This document shows, one piece after another, positions 1 to 7,367 of a stretch of 64,000 nucleotides of DNA (positions are counted from its first letter, which is position 1; each line of letters begins with the position of its first letter). Location: contig NZ_FTNF01000013.1 of assembly GCF_900156065.1 (NCBI RefSeq), positions 1-64,000 of the forward strand. Reading direction: 5' to 3'. The notes beneath the pieces are model-generated. The model was not told the origin of the DNA and ran no database searches. It was given only the letters and a program-made list of their open reading frames with translations. The DNA is from Micromonospora avicenniae (GTDB taxonomy: Bacteria; Actinomycetota; Actinomycetes; Mycobacteriales; Micromonosporaceae). Both the position numbers and the translations under genes were made by a program.

Positions 1-221
1 TGCTCGTCGTCCAGGGCGATGTGCGACTGGGTGCCCTGGGTGCCGTGGGGGATCAGCTTCGCGGTGTCCACGGCCGGCTTCTTGTCCGACTGCACGACCG
101 CGACGGGCTTGGCGTCCACCGCCGGGGTGGCGGCGTGGGCGGCGATCGGGCCGCCGGCGATGCCACCGGCGAACGCGAGACCAGCGATACCGAGAATGCT
201 CTTCCGCATGATCGTGTTCAT
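1..221 (-). CDS. Secreted protein, N-terminal part (cut by window edge)
   Basis: The first 73 codons of a minus-strand gene that continues beyond base 1. Translation begins MNTIMRKSILGIAGLAFAGG and has a typical Sec signal peptide: basic start, hydrophobic core, and a likely cleavage site after Ala-His-Ala near residue 30. A polar linker follows, with repeated AVD/PAV segments and a GTQGTQSHIALDDE stretch. An AGGAGC ribosome-binding site lies about 7 bases before the ATG. It could be the export and linker part of a cell-wall-acting enzyme, but no catalytic domain is visible, so the function is unassigned. Two hairpins lie in its presumed 5' leader (246-285). Confidence 0.75.
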   Translation of the reverse strand, partial: MNTIMRKSILGIAGLAFAGGIAGGPIAAHAATPAVDAKPVAVVQSDKKPAVDTAKLIPHGTQGTQSHIALDDE

Positions 222-245
222 GATCAAAGCTCCTTCAGGGGTGAT

Positions 246-285
246 GACCCACCAAGGGGGGTGGGTCAGCGCCACGAACCGGCGC
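246..285 (-). promoter_or_regulatory. Two adjacent hairpins in the leader of the secreted-protein gene
   Basis: GACCCACC (246-253) pairs perfectly with GGTGGGTC (260-267). Immediately upstream in the minus-strand transcript, GCGCC (269-273) pairs with GGCGC (281-285). Both lie 25 to 65 bases before the ATG at 221. I do not recognise a known riboswitch family. The hairpins may be mRNA structure or chance in a GC-rich leader. Confidence 0.35.
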
Positions 286-315
286 TTCGAAAGCAAGGGG
301 GGAAGTCTGTGGGCA

Positions 316-345
316 CCCGTGAAACACCGGGGGGGTGTTCACGGG
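316..345. repeat. Imperfect hairpin carrying a TGTTCA box
   Basis: CCCGTGAAACACC (316-328) pairs with GGTGTTCACGGG (334-345) with one bulged base. The right arm carries the TGTTCA word that also opens the three repeats at 391, 480 and 576. It lies about 100 bases upstream of the secreted-protein gene and could be a terminator, operator or part of its leader. Confidence 0.4.
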
Positions 346-390
346 GGGCGGGTGTCCCGGGGTGAGGCGGGGAGGCTTCACCGCGCCGGG

Positions 391-613
391 ACCGTGTTCA
401 ACGACCCGCAGGCCGCCATCATTCCCGGGGCTTGCCGGGCTTGCCGCTGTGACACGGGGCCGGGGGTCGTGCGGCGCGAACCGTGTTCAACGACCGCGGG
501 CCACCGTCATTCCCGGGGGCCTTGCCATACCCGGCGGATACACCACCGGGCGGGCTGCTACCTCGGCCGTCAGGGGGTGTTCAACGCCGGCGGCCCGGCC
601 ACGATTCCGGCCC
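391..613. repeat. Three degenerate direct repeats, period about 90 bp
   Basis: Units start near 391, 480 and 576. Each begins with (A/G)(C/G)GTGTTCAACG, continues through a GC-rich spacer and ends near (C)ATTCC(C/G)G. The first two are alike over about 45 bases, including CATTCCCGGGG and CTTGCC; the third is more diverged. No open frame with actinomycete codon bias runs through them. The rest of 222-729 holds no recognisable gene. Confidence 0.6.
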
Positions 614-729
614 GAGGATGCCACCGGTCACACCCAGAACCCCACCAAACCACCCAACGGGGCGGATCCGGCCATCCCGCCCCGGGCACGAACCGGACAC
701 GACCGCCCAGCCACCCCCACCCGACGCAT

Positions 730-808
730 GGTCAACTCGACATCCATGAAGTCGGGGCATCCGAGCGTCTCGGACACCCCGACATCAAGGAACCCGAGTC
801 GATCAACC
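730..808. repeat. Dispersed palindromic element, family A, copy 1
   Basis: An interrupted palindrome of about 79 bp. Its left arm includes TGAAGTCGGGGCATCCGAG and its right arm is CTCGGACACCCCGACATCA, followed by AGGAACCCGAGTCGATCAA, around a 3-base centre. The right half, read on the minus strand, is nearly identical to the left half of the element at 49454. It sits downstream of the minus-strand genes that end at 803 and 1080. Confidence 0.8.
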
Positions 809-937
809 ATCGGGGGGGCGTCCCCACGCCTTTGCCATCACGATCGGGAGCTGGTCGTTGTGCTGGCAGTCGGCCCGCTGACAGGCGCCGACCTGGGCGG
901 TCAGGTCGGCCACGCCGGCAAGGACCGGCAGCTGCAC
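803..937 (-). pseudogene. Unrecognised coding-like remnant
   Basis: From about 967 down to the TGA at 803-805, one minus-strand frame shows the strong G/C third-position bias of real genes here. It reads LAGVADLTAQVGACQRADCQ followed by HNDQLPIVMAK. The only in-frame start is a GTG at 937, giving 44 residues; the biased frame continues upstream to about 967 without a start and meets a stop a little further up. The Cys-containing segment looks like a protein C-terminus rather than chance. It is probably the tail of a decayed or frameshifted gene, and its last codons run into the palindrome at 730-808. I do not recognise the family. Confidence 0.35.
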
Positions 938-1079
938 GAAGGTGGGGCAGCGGGCGTGGTCGGGGCTGAGTGTGCGCCCCGGCCATCCGGGTCGGCCCGG
1001 ACAACGACCTGGCCGACTGCATCACCTACGACGAGCACTGACGGACGACGAACTTCGACTGTCGAGTACGAGTGCGAGC

Positions 1080-3086
1080 TCAGGCCAGCCCGTTCGCCTC
1101 CCGGATCACGGTGACCAGTTCGTCCACGACGCCGGTGAGGGCGAAGTCCCTCGGGGTGAAGACCCGGGCCACCCCGGCGGCCCGTAGCTGCTCCGCGTCG
1201 GGGGCCGGGATGATGCCGCCGACCACCACCGGCAGGTCGCCCCGCCCGGCGTCGCGCAGACCGTCGAGCACGGCCGGCACCGCCGCGAGGTGTGAGCCGG
1301 AGAGGACGGAGAGCCCGACCAGGTCGACGTCCTCCTCCACCGCGGCCGCGACGATCTGCCCGGCGGTCAGCCGGATTCCCTGGTAGATCACCTCGAAGCC
1401 GGCGTCACGGGCGCGTACGGCGATCTGTTCGGCGCCGTTGGAGTGCCCGTCGAGTCCCGGTTTGCCGACCAGTAGCCGCAGCCGGCCGACGCCCAACTCG
1501 CGGGCGGTCGCGGCGACCCGCTGCCGGACCGCGGAGAGTCCGGGATCCGCGCCCGCTCCGGCGGCTCCGGTCAGGCCGGTGGGTGCCCGGTACTCGCCGA
1601 AGACCCGGCGCAGCGCGCCCGCCCACTCCCCCGTGGTCACGCCGGCCCGTACACACGCCATCGTCGCCGGCATCAGGTTCGTCGTGGTAGCCGCGTCGGC
1701 CCGCAGCCGGGCCAGCGCCGCGTCGACCGCCGCCGGGTCACGATCGGCCCGCCAGCGGCTTACGGCGATCGCCGCGTCCGCCTCGACCGCCGGGTCGATC
1801 TGTTCGATCGCCTCGGCACCGGTCGCGGTCAACGGCGAGGGCTCGGTCTCGGTGAACCGGTTGACGCCCACCACCACGTCCGAGCCGGCCTCGATCCGGC
1901 GTCGCCGCTTGGCCAACGAGGCGACCAGGGCGCTCTTCAGGTAACCGGTCTCGACCGCGGCGACCACGCCCCCCATCTCCAGCACCTTGTCCAGCTCGGC
2001 CCGCGCTCCGGCGACGATCTCGCCGACCAGCGCGGTCATCACGTGCGAGCCCGCGAAGAGGTCCGGATACTCGAGCAGGTCCGACTCGTACGCGAGCACC
2101 TGTTGCATCCGCAGCGACCATTGCTGGTCCCACGGACGGGGCAGACCGAGCGCCTCGTTCCAGGCGGGCAGCTGCACCGCGCGGGCCCGCGCATCCCGGG
2201 ACAGCGTGACGCCGAGCATCTCCAGCACGATCCGCTGGACGTTGTTCTCCGGTTGCGCCTCGGTCAGGCCCAGCGAGTTGACCTGCACCCCGTAGCGGAA
2301 CCGGCGCTGCTTCGGGTCGGTCACGTCGTACCGGTCGCGGGTGATCTCGTCCCACAGCGCGCAGAAGGCCCGCATCTTGGCGACCTCCTCGACGAAGCGC
2401 ACTCCGGCGTTGACGAAGAACGAGATGCGCTGCACCACGTCGCCCATCCGCTCGGCGGGCACCTGGCCGCAGTCGCGGACCGCGTCGAGTACGGCGACCG
2501 CGGTGGCCAGGGCGAAGCCGACCTCCTGCACGGGCGTCGCGCCCGCCTCCTGGAGGTGGTACGAGCAGATGTTGACCGGGTTCCATCTCGGCATCGTCTC
2601 GAGGGTGTGGGCGACGAGGTCGGCGGTGAGCCGTAGGGACGCTGCCGGCGGGAAGATGTACGTCCCCCGGGAGAGGTACTCCTTGATGATGTCGTTCTGG
2701 GTGGTGCCGGAGAGCATCGAGGCGGTCCAGCCCTGCTCCGTGGCCACCGTGCCGTAGAGGGCAAGCAGCCACATCGCCGGCGCGTTGATGGTCATCGAGG
2801 TGTTCATCTCGGCGAGCGGGATGCCGTCGAAGAGGGCCCGCATGTCGCCGAGGTGGGCGACGGGGACACCGACGCGGCCCACCTCGCCGACGGCAAGCTC
2901 GTGGTCCGGGTCGTACCCGGTCTGGGTCGGCAGATCGAAGGCGACCGACAGGCCGGTCTGCCCCTTGGCCAGGTTGCGGCGGAAGAGGGCGTTGGTCGCG
3001 GCGGCCGAGCTGTGCCCGGCGTACGTGCGCATCACCCAGGGACGGTCACGCTCGGGCAACCGGCCAGGTAGACCCTTCTCGTCCAT
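1080..3086 (-). CDS. ecm: Ethylmalonyl-CoA mutase (MeaA-type)
   Basis: A single-chain coenzyme B12-dependent mutase of 668 residues. It converts ethylmalonyl-CoA to methylsuccinyl-CoA in the ethylmalonyl-CoA pathway of acetyl-CoA assimilation. The mutase barrel covers residues 15-500, with RTYAGHSSA near 20 and the Ecm-type DLPTQTGYDPDHELAVGEVG at 51-70, rather than the ATHRGYDSDH form of methylmalonyl-CoA mutase. The B12-binding domain follows: DxHxxG at Asp546, His548 and Gly551, the SxL motif at 593 and VVGG at 621-624. The ATG has no Shine-Dalgarno sequence but lies 6 bases after a TAGACT -10 box, so a leaderless message is likely. Crotonyl-CoA carboxylase/reductase is not in the window. 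Confidence 0.88.
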   Translation of the reverse strand: MDEKGLPGRLPERDRPWVMRTYAGHSSAAATNALFRRNLAKGQTGLSVAFDLPTQTGYDPDHELAVGEVGRVGVPVAHLGDMRALFDGIPLAEMNTSMTINAPAMWLLALYGTVATEQGWTASMLSGTTQNDIIKEYLSRGTYIFPPAASLRLTADLVAHTLETMPRWNPVNICSYHLQEAGATPVQEVGFALATAVAVLDAVRDCGQVPAERMGDVVQRISFFVNAGVRFVEEVAKMRAFCALWDEITRDRYDVTDPKQRRFRYGVQVNSLGLTEAQPENNVQRIVLEMLGVTLSRDARARAVQLPAWNEALGLPRPWDQQWSLRMQQVLAYESDLLEYPDLFAGSHVMTALVGEIVAGARAELDKVLEMGGVVAAVETGYLKSALVASLAKRRRRIEAGSDVVVGVNRFTETEPSPLTATGAEAIEQIDPAVEADAAIAVSRWRADRDPAAVDAALARLRADAATTTNLMPATMACVRAGVTTGEWAGALRRVFGEYRAPTGLTGAAGAGADPGLSAVRQRVAATARELGVGRLRLLVGKPGLDGHSNGAEQIAVRARDAGFEVIYQGIRLTAGQIVAAAVEEDVDLVGLSVLSGSHLAAVPAVLDGLRDAGRGDLPVVVGGIIPAPDAEQLRAAGVARVFTPRDFALTGVVDELVTVIREANGLA

Positions 3087-3092
3087 GGCGGG

Positions 3093-3114
3093 AGTCTAAG
3101 TTACCGTTCAGTAA
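3093..3114 (-). promoter_or_regulatory. Leaderless ecm promoter with overlapping palindrome
   Basis: On the minus strand TAGACT (3093-3098) is followed by 6 bases and then the ecm ATG, the usual geometry of actinobacterial leaderless promoters. Just upstream lies TTACCGTTCAGTAA (3101-3114), a TTAC-N6-GTAA palindrome of the kind bound by TetR-family repressors. Its position next to the -10 would suit repression. The regulator is not identified. Confidence 0.5.
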
Positions 3115-3237
3115 AACGGGCTGTGGAAAACCACACACGTCCATGTCGAGGACACCCGGGCACGGACGACGTGACGTGGCTCCGACCACCACACCCCGCC
3201 CTGCCTACGACCGGGGCCACGCAGCACACTTGAGGGC

Positions 3238-4086
3238 ATGGATGACGAGCTGGCGATCTCCGTGCGGGGGCTGCGCAAGGCGTACGGCGACAACGTCGCG
3301 GTGGCCGGCGTGGACCTCGACGTCCACCGGGGCGAGGTGTTCGCGTTACTCGGCCCGAACGGGGCGGGCAAGACCACCACGGTGGAGATCCTGGAGGGCT
3401 ACCGCCGGCGCGACGCGGGCGAGGTACGCGTGCTGGGCAGCGACCCGGCCGCACCGGCCGGCGACTGGCGATCCCGGGTCGGCATCGTGCTCCAGGGCAC
3501 CGGCGAGTTCGACGCGCTGACCGTGGGCGAGGTGGTGCGGCACTTCGCCGGCTTCTATCCGGACGCCGAGGACCCGGCGAAGGTGATCGAGCGGGTCGGG
3601 CTCGCCGACAAGGCACGGGCCCGTACGCACACCCTCTCCGGCGGGCAGAAGCGCCGCCTCGACGTGGCGCTGGGCATCGTCGGCCGCCCCGAGCTGCTCT
3701 TCCTGGACGAGCCGACGACCGGCTTCGACCCGGAGGCGCGCCGGGAGTTCTGGGAGCTGATCCGCGACCTGGCCGCGGCCGGCACCACGATCGTGCTCAC
3801 CACCCACTACCTCGACGAGGCCGAGGCGCTGGCCGACCGGGTGGGCGTGATCGCCGGCGGCCGGCTGGTGGAGGTGGCCACGCCCGAGCAGCTCGGCAAC
3901 CGGCAGGCGGCCCTGGCGACCGTCTCCTGGCGTACCCCGGCGGGCGCGGTGGAGAGCGCCCAGAGCGCGACGCCGACGGCGCTGGTGGCGGAGCTGGCCG
4001 AGCGCTTCGGCGGTGAGGTGCCGGGCCTGACCGTGACCCGACCAACCCTGGAAGACGCCTACCTCACGATGATCGGACACCGATGA
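3238..4086 (+). CDS. ABC transporter ATP-binding protein (DrrA/multidrug type)
   Basis: The 282-residue ATPase of an ABC-2 exporter. Walker A GPNGAGKTT is at 39-47, the Q-loop Gln at 86, LSGGQ at 133-137, Walker B LLFLDEP at 153-159 and the switch His at 190. A C-terminal extension of about 70 residues is typical of the DrrA and CcmA-like exporters. The stop codon overlaps the start of the permease in an ATGA, so the pair is translationally coupled. The substrate cannot be told from sequence; lipophilic drugs or lipids are usual for the family. Confidence 0.93.
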   Translation: MDDELAISVRGLRKAYGDNVAVAGVDLDVHRGEVFALLGPNGAGKTTTVEILEGYRRRDAGEVRVLGSDPAAPAGDWRSRVGIVLQGTGEFDALTVGEVVRHFAGFYPDAEDPAKVIERVGLADKARARTHTLSGGQKRRLDVALGIVGRPELLFLDEPTTGFDPEARREFWELIRDLAAAGTTIVLTTHYLDEAEALADRVGVIAGGRLVEVATPEQLGNRQAALATVSWRTPAGAVESAQSATPTALVAELAERFGGEVPGLTVTRPTLEDAYLTMIGHR

Positions 4087-4928
4087 GCACCACCACGAAG
4101 CCGGCGGCCCCGATCGCCACCTCTCCGGCCCGAAGGCCCGGTGCGGTCGCGCTGGGGCTCCGGCAGGGCCGGCTGGAGATCACCCAGTTCCTGCGCAGCC
4201 GGGAGTCCGTCGTCTTCACGATGGGCTTCCCGGTGATCATGATCCTGATCTTCGCGGCGATCTTCAACGACGAGATCGCCCCCGGGGTCAGCTACACCCA
4301 GTACTTCATCACCGGCATGATCGCCACCGGTCTGATGACTGTCAGCTTCCAGAACCTCGGCATCTGGATCCCCATCGAGCGGGACCGCGGGGTACTGAAG
4401 CGCTACCGGGGCACGCCGATGCCGAAGTGGGTCTACTTCGCCGGCAAGGTGGTCATGGTGGTGGCGATCGGCGTGGTGGAGACGCTGCTGCTGCTCGCCG
4501 TCTCGGCCGCCTTCTTCGACCTCGACCTGCCGGCCACCGCCGGGCGCTGGCTCACCTTCGTCTGGGTGGCGGTGCTCGGCGTGACCGCCTGCACGCTCTG
4601 CGGCATCGCCATCTCGTCGCTGGCCCGCACCGCGCGCAGCGGCTCGGCCGTGGTGACCCCGCTGGCGCTGGTGCTCCAGTTCATCTCCGGGGTGTTCTTC
4701 GTCTTCACCGAGCTGCCCGGTTGGATGCAGCAGGTGGCCGCGCTCTTCCCGCTGAAGTGGATGTGTCAGGGGCTGCGCTCGGTCTTCCTGCCGGACGGCT
4801 TCGGGGCGCAGGAGGCGGGCGGCTCGTTCGAGCTCGGCAGGGTCGCGCTCGTCCTCGGCGCCTGGTGCGTGATCGGCCTGGTGCTCTGCCTGACCACCTT
4901 CCGCTGGACCAGCCGCCGCGACGGCTGA
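4083..4928 (+). CDS. ABC-2 type transporter permease
   Basis: A 281-residue membrane protein and partner of the ATPase encoded immediately upstream (ATGA overlap). About six membrane helices are visible: near residues 43-60, 75-95, 120-145, 155-180, 190-210 and 255-275. The conserved ABC-2 region, with RERGVLKRYRGTPM-like spacing after helix 2 (here ERDRGVLKRYRGTPMPKW), marks the DrrB family. The gene is followed by a hairpin (4946-4981) that separates it from the convergent hbd gene. Confidence 0.92.
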   Translation: MSTTTKPAAPIATSPARRPGAVALGLRQGRLEITQFLRSRESVVFTMGFPVIMILIFAAIFNDEIAPGVSYTQYFITGMIATGLMTVSFQNLGIWIPIERDRGVLKRYRGTPMPKWVYFAGKVVMVVAIGVVETLLLLAVSAAFFDLDLPATAGRWLTFVWVAVLGVTACTLCGIAISSLARTARSGSAVVTPLALVLQFISGVFFVFTELPGWMQQVAALFPLKWMCQGLRSVFLPDGFGAQEAGGSFELGRVALVLGAWCVIGLVLCLTTFRWTSRRDG

Positions 4929-4945
4929 CCCAGGCCCGCCGGGCG

Positions 4946-4981
4946 CCGGTGGCGCTCCCGGACCGGGGAGCCCGCCACCGG
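4946..4981. terminator. Bidirectional hairpin between ABC permease and hbd
   Basis: CCGGTGG (4946-4952) pairs with CCACCGG (4975-4981), and the stem extends inward with a small bulge through CGCTCCC/GGGGAGC. It lies between two convergent stop codons. There is no clear U-tract, as is common for GC-rich actinomycete terminators. Confidence 0.5.
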
Positions 4982-5000
4982 AGCCTGCCGCAGGTTCCCG

Positions 5001-5849
5001 TCAGTACGTGTAGAAGCCCTTGCCGGTCTTTCGGCCCAGGTCGCCGGCGGTGACCATGCGCTGGAGCAGCTCCGGCGGGAAGAACTTCTCGTCGGCGGTG
5101 TCGGCGTAGATGTTCTTCGCGGCGTGCAGCAGCACGTCTGCGCCGGTCAGGTCGGTGGTGGCCAGCGGACCCATCGCGTGACCGAAGCCCAGCTTGCAGG
5201 CGGTGTCCAGGTCCTCGGCCGAGATGACGCCGGACTCGACCAGCTTGACCGCCTCGACCACGAGCGCGGCGATCAACCGGGTGGTGACGAAGCCGGCGAT
5301 GTCCCGGTTGACCACGACCACCGTCTTGCCGATCTCCTCGGCGAAGGCCCGGACGGTGGCGAGCGTGGCGTCGCTGGTCTTGTAACCCCGGACCAGCTCG
5401 CAGAGCTTCATCATCGGCACCGGCGAGAAGAAGTGGGTACCGACGACCGACTCGGGGCGCTCGGTGACCGCCGCGATCTGGGTGACCGGGATGGCGGAGG
5501 TGTTGGTGGCGAGAACGGCGTCCGACTTGCAGATCTTGTCCAGCGCCCGGAACACCTCGTGCTTGATCTCGATCCGCTCGAAGACCGCCTCGACCACGAT
5601 GTCCGCGTCGGCGGCCGCCTCCAGGTCTGTGGTGGGGGTGATCCGGCCCAGCGTCGCCTCGACCTCGGCCGCCTCGATCTTGCCCTTCTCGGCGAACTTC
5701 TCCAGCGACTTCCGGATGCCGTCGACGCCCCGCTTCGTGGCCGCGTCGTCCAGGTCCCGGAGGGTCACCTGCCAGCCCGCCTGCGCCGCCACCTGGGCGA
5801 TGCCGGAACCCATCAGCCCGGCCCCGACGACCGCGAGTCGACCCGCCAT
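5001..5849 (-). CDS. hbd: 3-Hydroxybutyryl-CoA dehydrogenase
   Basis: A 282-residue NAD(P)-dependent dehydrogenase that interconverts 3-hydroxybutyryl-CoA and acetoacetyl-CoA. The N-terminal Rossmann fold starts with VVGAGLMGSGIAQ at residues 7-19. The catalytic His lies in THFFSPVPMM, preceded by the conserved NTSAIPV. The C-terminal helical domain contains GF(V)TTRL and ends in GRKTGKGFYTY, the classic HBDH terminus. Length matches the family. Together with the ecm gene nearby it fits acetyl-CoA assimilation or polyhydroxybutyrate/butyryl-CoA metabolism. Confidence 0.93.
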   Translation of the reverse strand: MAGRLAVVGAGLMGSGIAQVAAQAGWQVTLRDLDDAATKRGVDGIRKSLEKFAEKGKIEAAEVEATLGRITPTTDLEAAADADIVVEAVFERIEIKHEVFRALDKICKSDAVLATNTSAIPVTQIAAVTERPESVVGTHFFSPVPMMKLCELVRGYKTSDATLATVRAFAEEIGKTVVVVNRDIAGFVTTRLIAALVVEAVKLVESGVISAEDLDTACKLGFGHAMGPLATTDLTGADVLLHAAKNIYADTADEKFFPPELLQRMVTAGDLGRKTGKGFYTY

Positions 5850-5927
5850 CTGCTCTCTCCCTCGCCTGATTGAGTGCTTGCCAGCACCCTAGTCGGCGAC
5901 GCTGAACGATGGCTAAGCCGGTTGCGC

Positions 5928-7367
5928 TCAGATGGTGAGGTCCGGTTCCTCGGGCGCGGTGCCGCGCTCGACCTCGACGCCCAGGGCCCGCAGGTCGGCG
6001 ACGAAGTCCGGGTAACCGCGGTCGACGTGGTGCACGTGGGAGACCTCGGTGATCCCGTCCGCGCAGAGCCCGGCGATGATCAGTCCGGCCCCGGCTCGGA
6101 TGTCGGTGGCCCGCACCGGCGCACCGGAGAGGTACTCGCGGCCGCGTACGACCGCGTGGTGGCCGTCGGTCTTGATGTCCGCGCCGAGCCGCATCATCTC
6201 GTTGGCGAACATGAAGCGCCCGTCGAAGATGTTCTCGGTGATCAGGGAGGCGCCGTCGCTCACCGCGGCCAGTCCGATCGCCATCGGCAGCAGGTCGGTG
6301 GCGAACCCGGGAAAGGGCAGCGTCACCACGTCCACCGCGTAGGGCCGGTCGTCCATGCGGATCCGGAACGCGTCCGCCCGCGTCTCCACCAGACCGCCCG
6401 CGGCGACGAGCTTGTCGAGCGCGACCTCGAGAAAGGCCGGGTCCGCCCCGGTCACCGTCACGTCGCCGCGGGTCATGGCGGCACCGAACGCCCAGGTGCC
6501 CGCGACGATGCGATCGCCGACGGTGGCGTGCCGCGCCGGCCGCAGCGTGGGTACGCCTTCGATGTGCAGGGTGGACGTGCCGGCGCCGGAGATCTGCGCG
6601 CCCATCTCCCGCAGCATGGTGCAGATGTCCACGATCTCCGGCTCGCGGGCCGCGTTGTCGATCACGGTGGCGCCGCGGGCCAGCACCGCGGCCATCACCA
6701 GGTTCTCCGTGGCGCCCACGCTGGGGAAGTCCAGCATGATCTCCGCGCCGTGCAGGCCGTGCGGCGCGGCGGCGATGACGAAGCCGTGCTCGCCGGAGAT
6801 CTCGGCGCCCATCCGGGTCAGGCCGGAGATGTGCATGTCGAGCCCGCGCGAGCCGATGGCGTCGCCGCCCGGGTGGGCCACCCGTACGTAGCCCTGGCGG
6901 GCCAGCAACGGCCCGAGCACGCAGATGGACGCGCGCAGCCGGCGGACCAGGTCGTAGTCGGCGTCGGTGCCCAGCTGCTCGGGCACGTCGATGGTCACCG
7001 ACCGGGACCGGGCCACCCCGCCCCGCGCCACCATCGGATCCACCGGGTCGTCCGCGTCGAACCGGACGTCACAGCCGAGCCGCCGCAGCACCTCGCCCAT
7101 GATCGCGATGTCGGTGATCCGCGGAACGTTGGTGATCACACTGCGCCCCGGGGCGAGCAGCGCGGCGGCCATCAGCTTCAGCGCCGAGTTCTTCGCCCCG
7201 ACCACGTGCACCGTCCCGGCCAGCCGGGCACCGCCGCGCACCCGGATGACGTCGACGTCGTTGACCGCGGTATCACCCGCGTCTCCGGGACCGACGGTGG
7301 CCGGCCACCCGGGCGCGCCCGGCCGCACCGGAATCGTCAGGTCCGGTATCCGTAGGCTGTGCGTCAT
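5928..7367 (-). CDS. murA: UDP-N-acetylglucosamine 1-carboxyvinyltransferase (Asp-type active site)
   Basis: The 479-residue enzyme that transfers enolpyruvate from PEP to UDP-GlcNAc, the first committed step of peptidoglycan synthesis. VGAKNSALK (residues 57-65) holds the substrate-binding Lys and Asn, and RASICVLGPLLAR and LDMHI are conserved. In the loop equivalent to PGGCTIGAR of E. coli this protein has PGGDAIGSR (166-174), so the Cys alkylated by fosfomycin is Asp169, as in Mycobacterium. About 35 extra N-terminal residues precede the conserved core. The ATG at 7367 has AGGTGG six bases upstream; an alternative in-frame ATG is at 7388. The chosen start overlaps the divergent cobO start. 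Confidence 0.95.
   Translation of the reverse strand: MTHSLRIPDLTIPVRPGAPGWPATVGPGDAGDTAVNDVDVIRVRGGARLAGTVHVVGAKNSALKLMAAALLAPGRSVITNVPRITDIAIMGEVLRRLGCDVRFDADDPVDPMVARGGVARSRSVTIDVPEQLGTDADYDLVRRLRASICVLGPLLARQGYVRVAHPGGDAIGSRGLDMHISGLTRMGAEISGEHGFVIAAAPHGLHGAEIMLDFPSVGATENLVMAAVLARGATVIDNAAREPEIVDICTMLREMGAQISGAGTSTLHIEGVPTLRPARHATVGDRIVAGTWAFGAAMTRGDVTVTGADPAFLEVALDKLVAAGGLVETRADAFRIRMDDRPYAVDVVTLPFPGFATDLLPMAIGLAAVSDGASLITENIFDGRFMFANEMMRLGADIKTDGHHAVVRGREYLSGAPVRATDIRAGAGLIIAGLCADGITEVSHVHHVDRGYPDFVADLRALGVEVERGTAPEEPDLTI
7353..7358 (+). promoter_or_regulatory. TAGGCT -10 box, leaderless promoter for the adenosyltransferase
   Basis: TAGGCT is followed by 7 bases and then the ATG at 7366. 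There is no Shine-Dalgarno sequence, which is the pattern of leaderless actinobacterial transcripts. The box lies inside the first codons of the divergent murA gene. Confidence 0.5.

Noticed and set aside
970..1041. Plus-strand frame of 23 codons ending DNDLADCITYDEH
   Set aside because: It has good codon bias but is very short, lacks a ribosome-binding site and lies opposite the edge of the minus-strand remnant. Evidence for a gene is too thin.
5874..7355. Plus-strand frame of nearly 500 codons opposite murA
   Set aside because: murA has all family motifs on the minus strand; the plus frame is full of Arg, His, Gly and Asp and matches no family.
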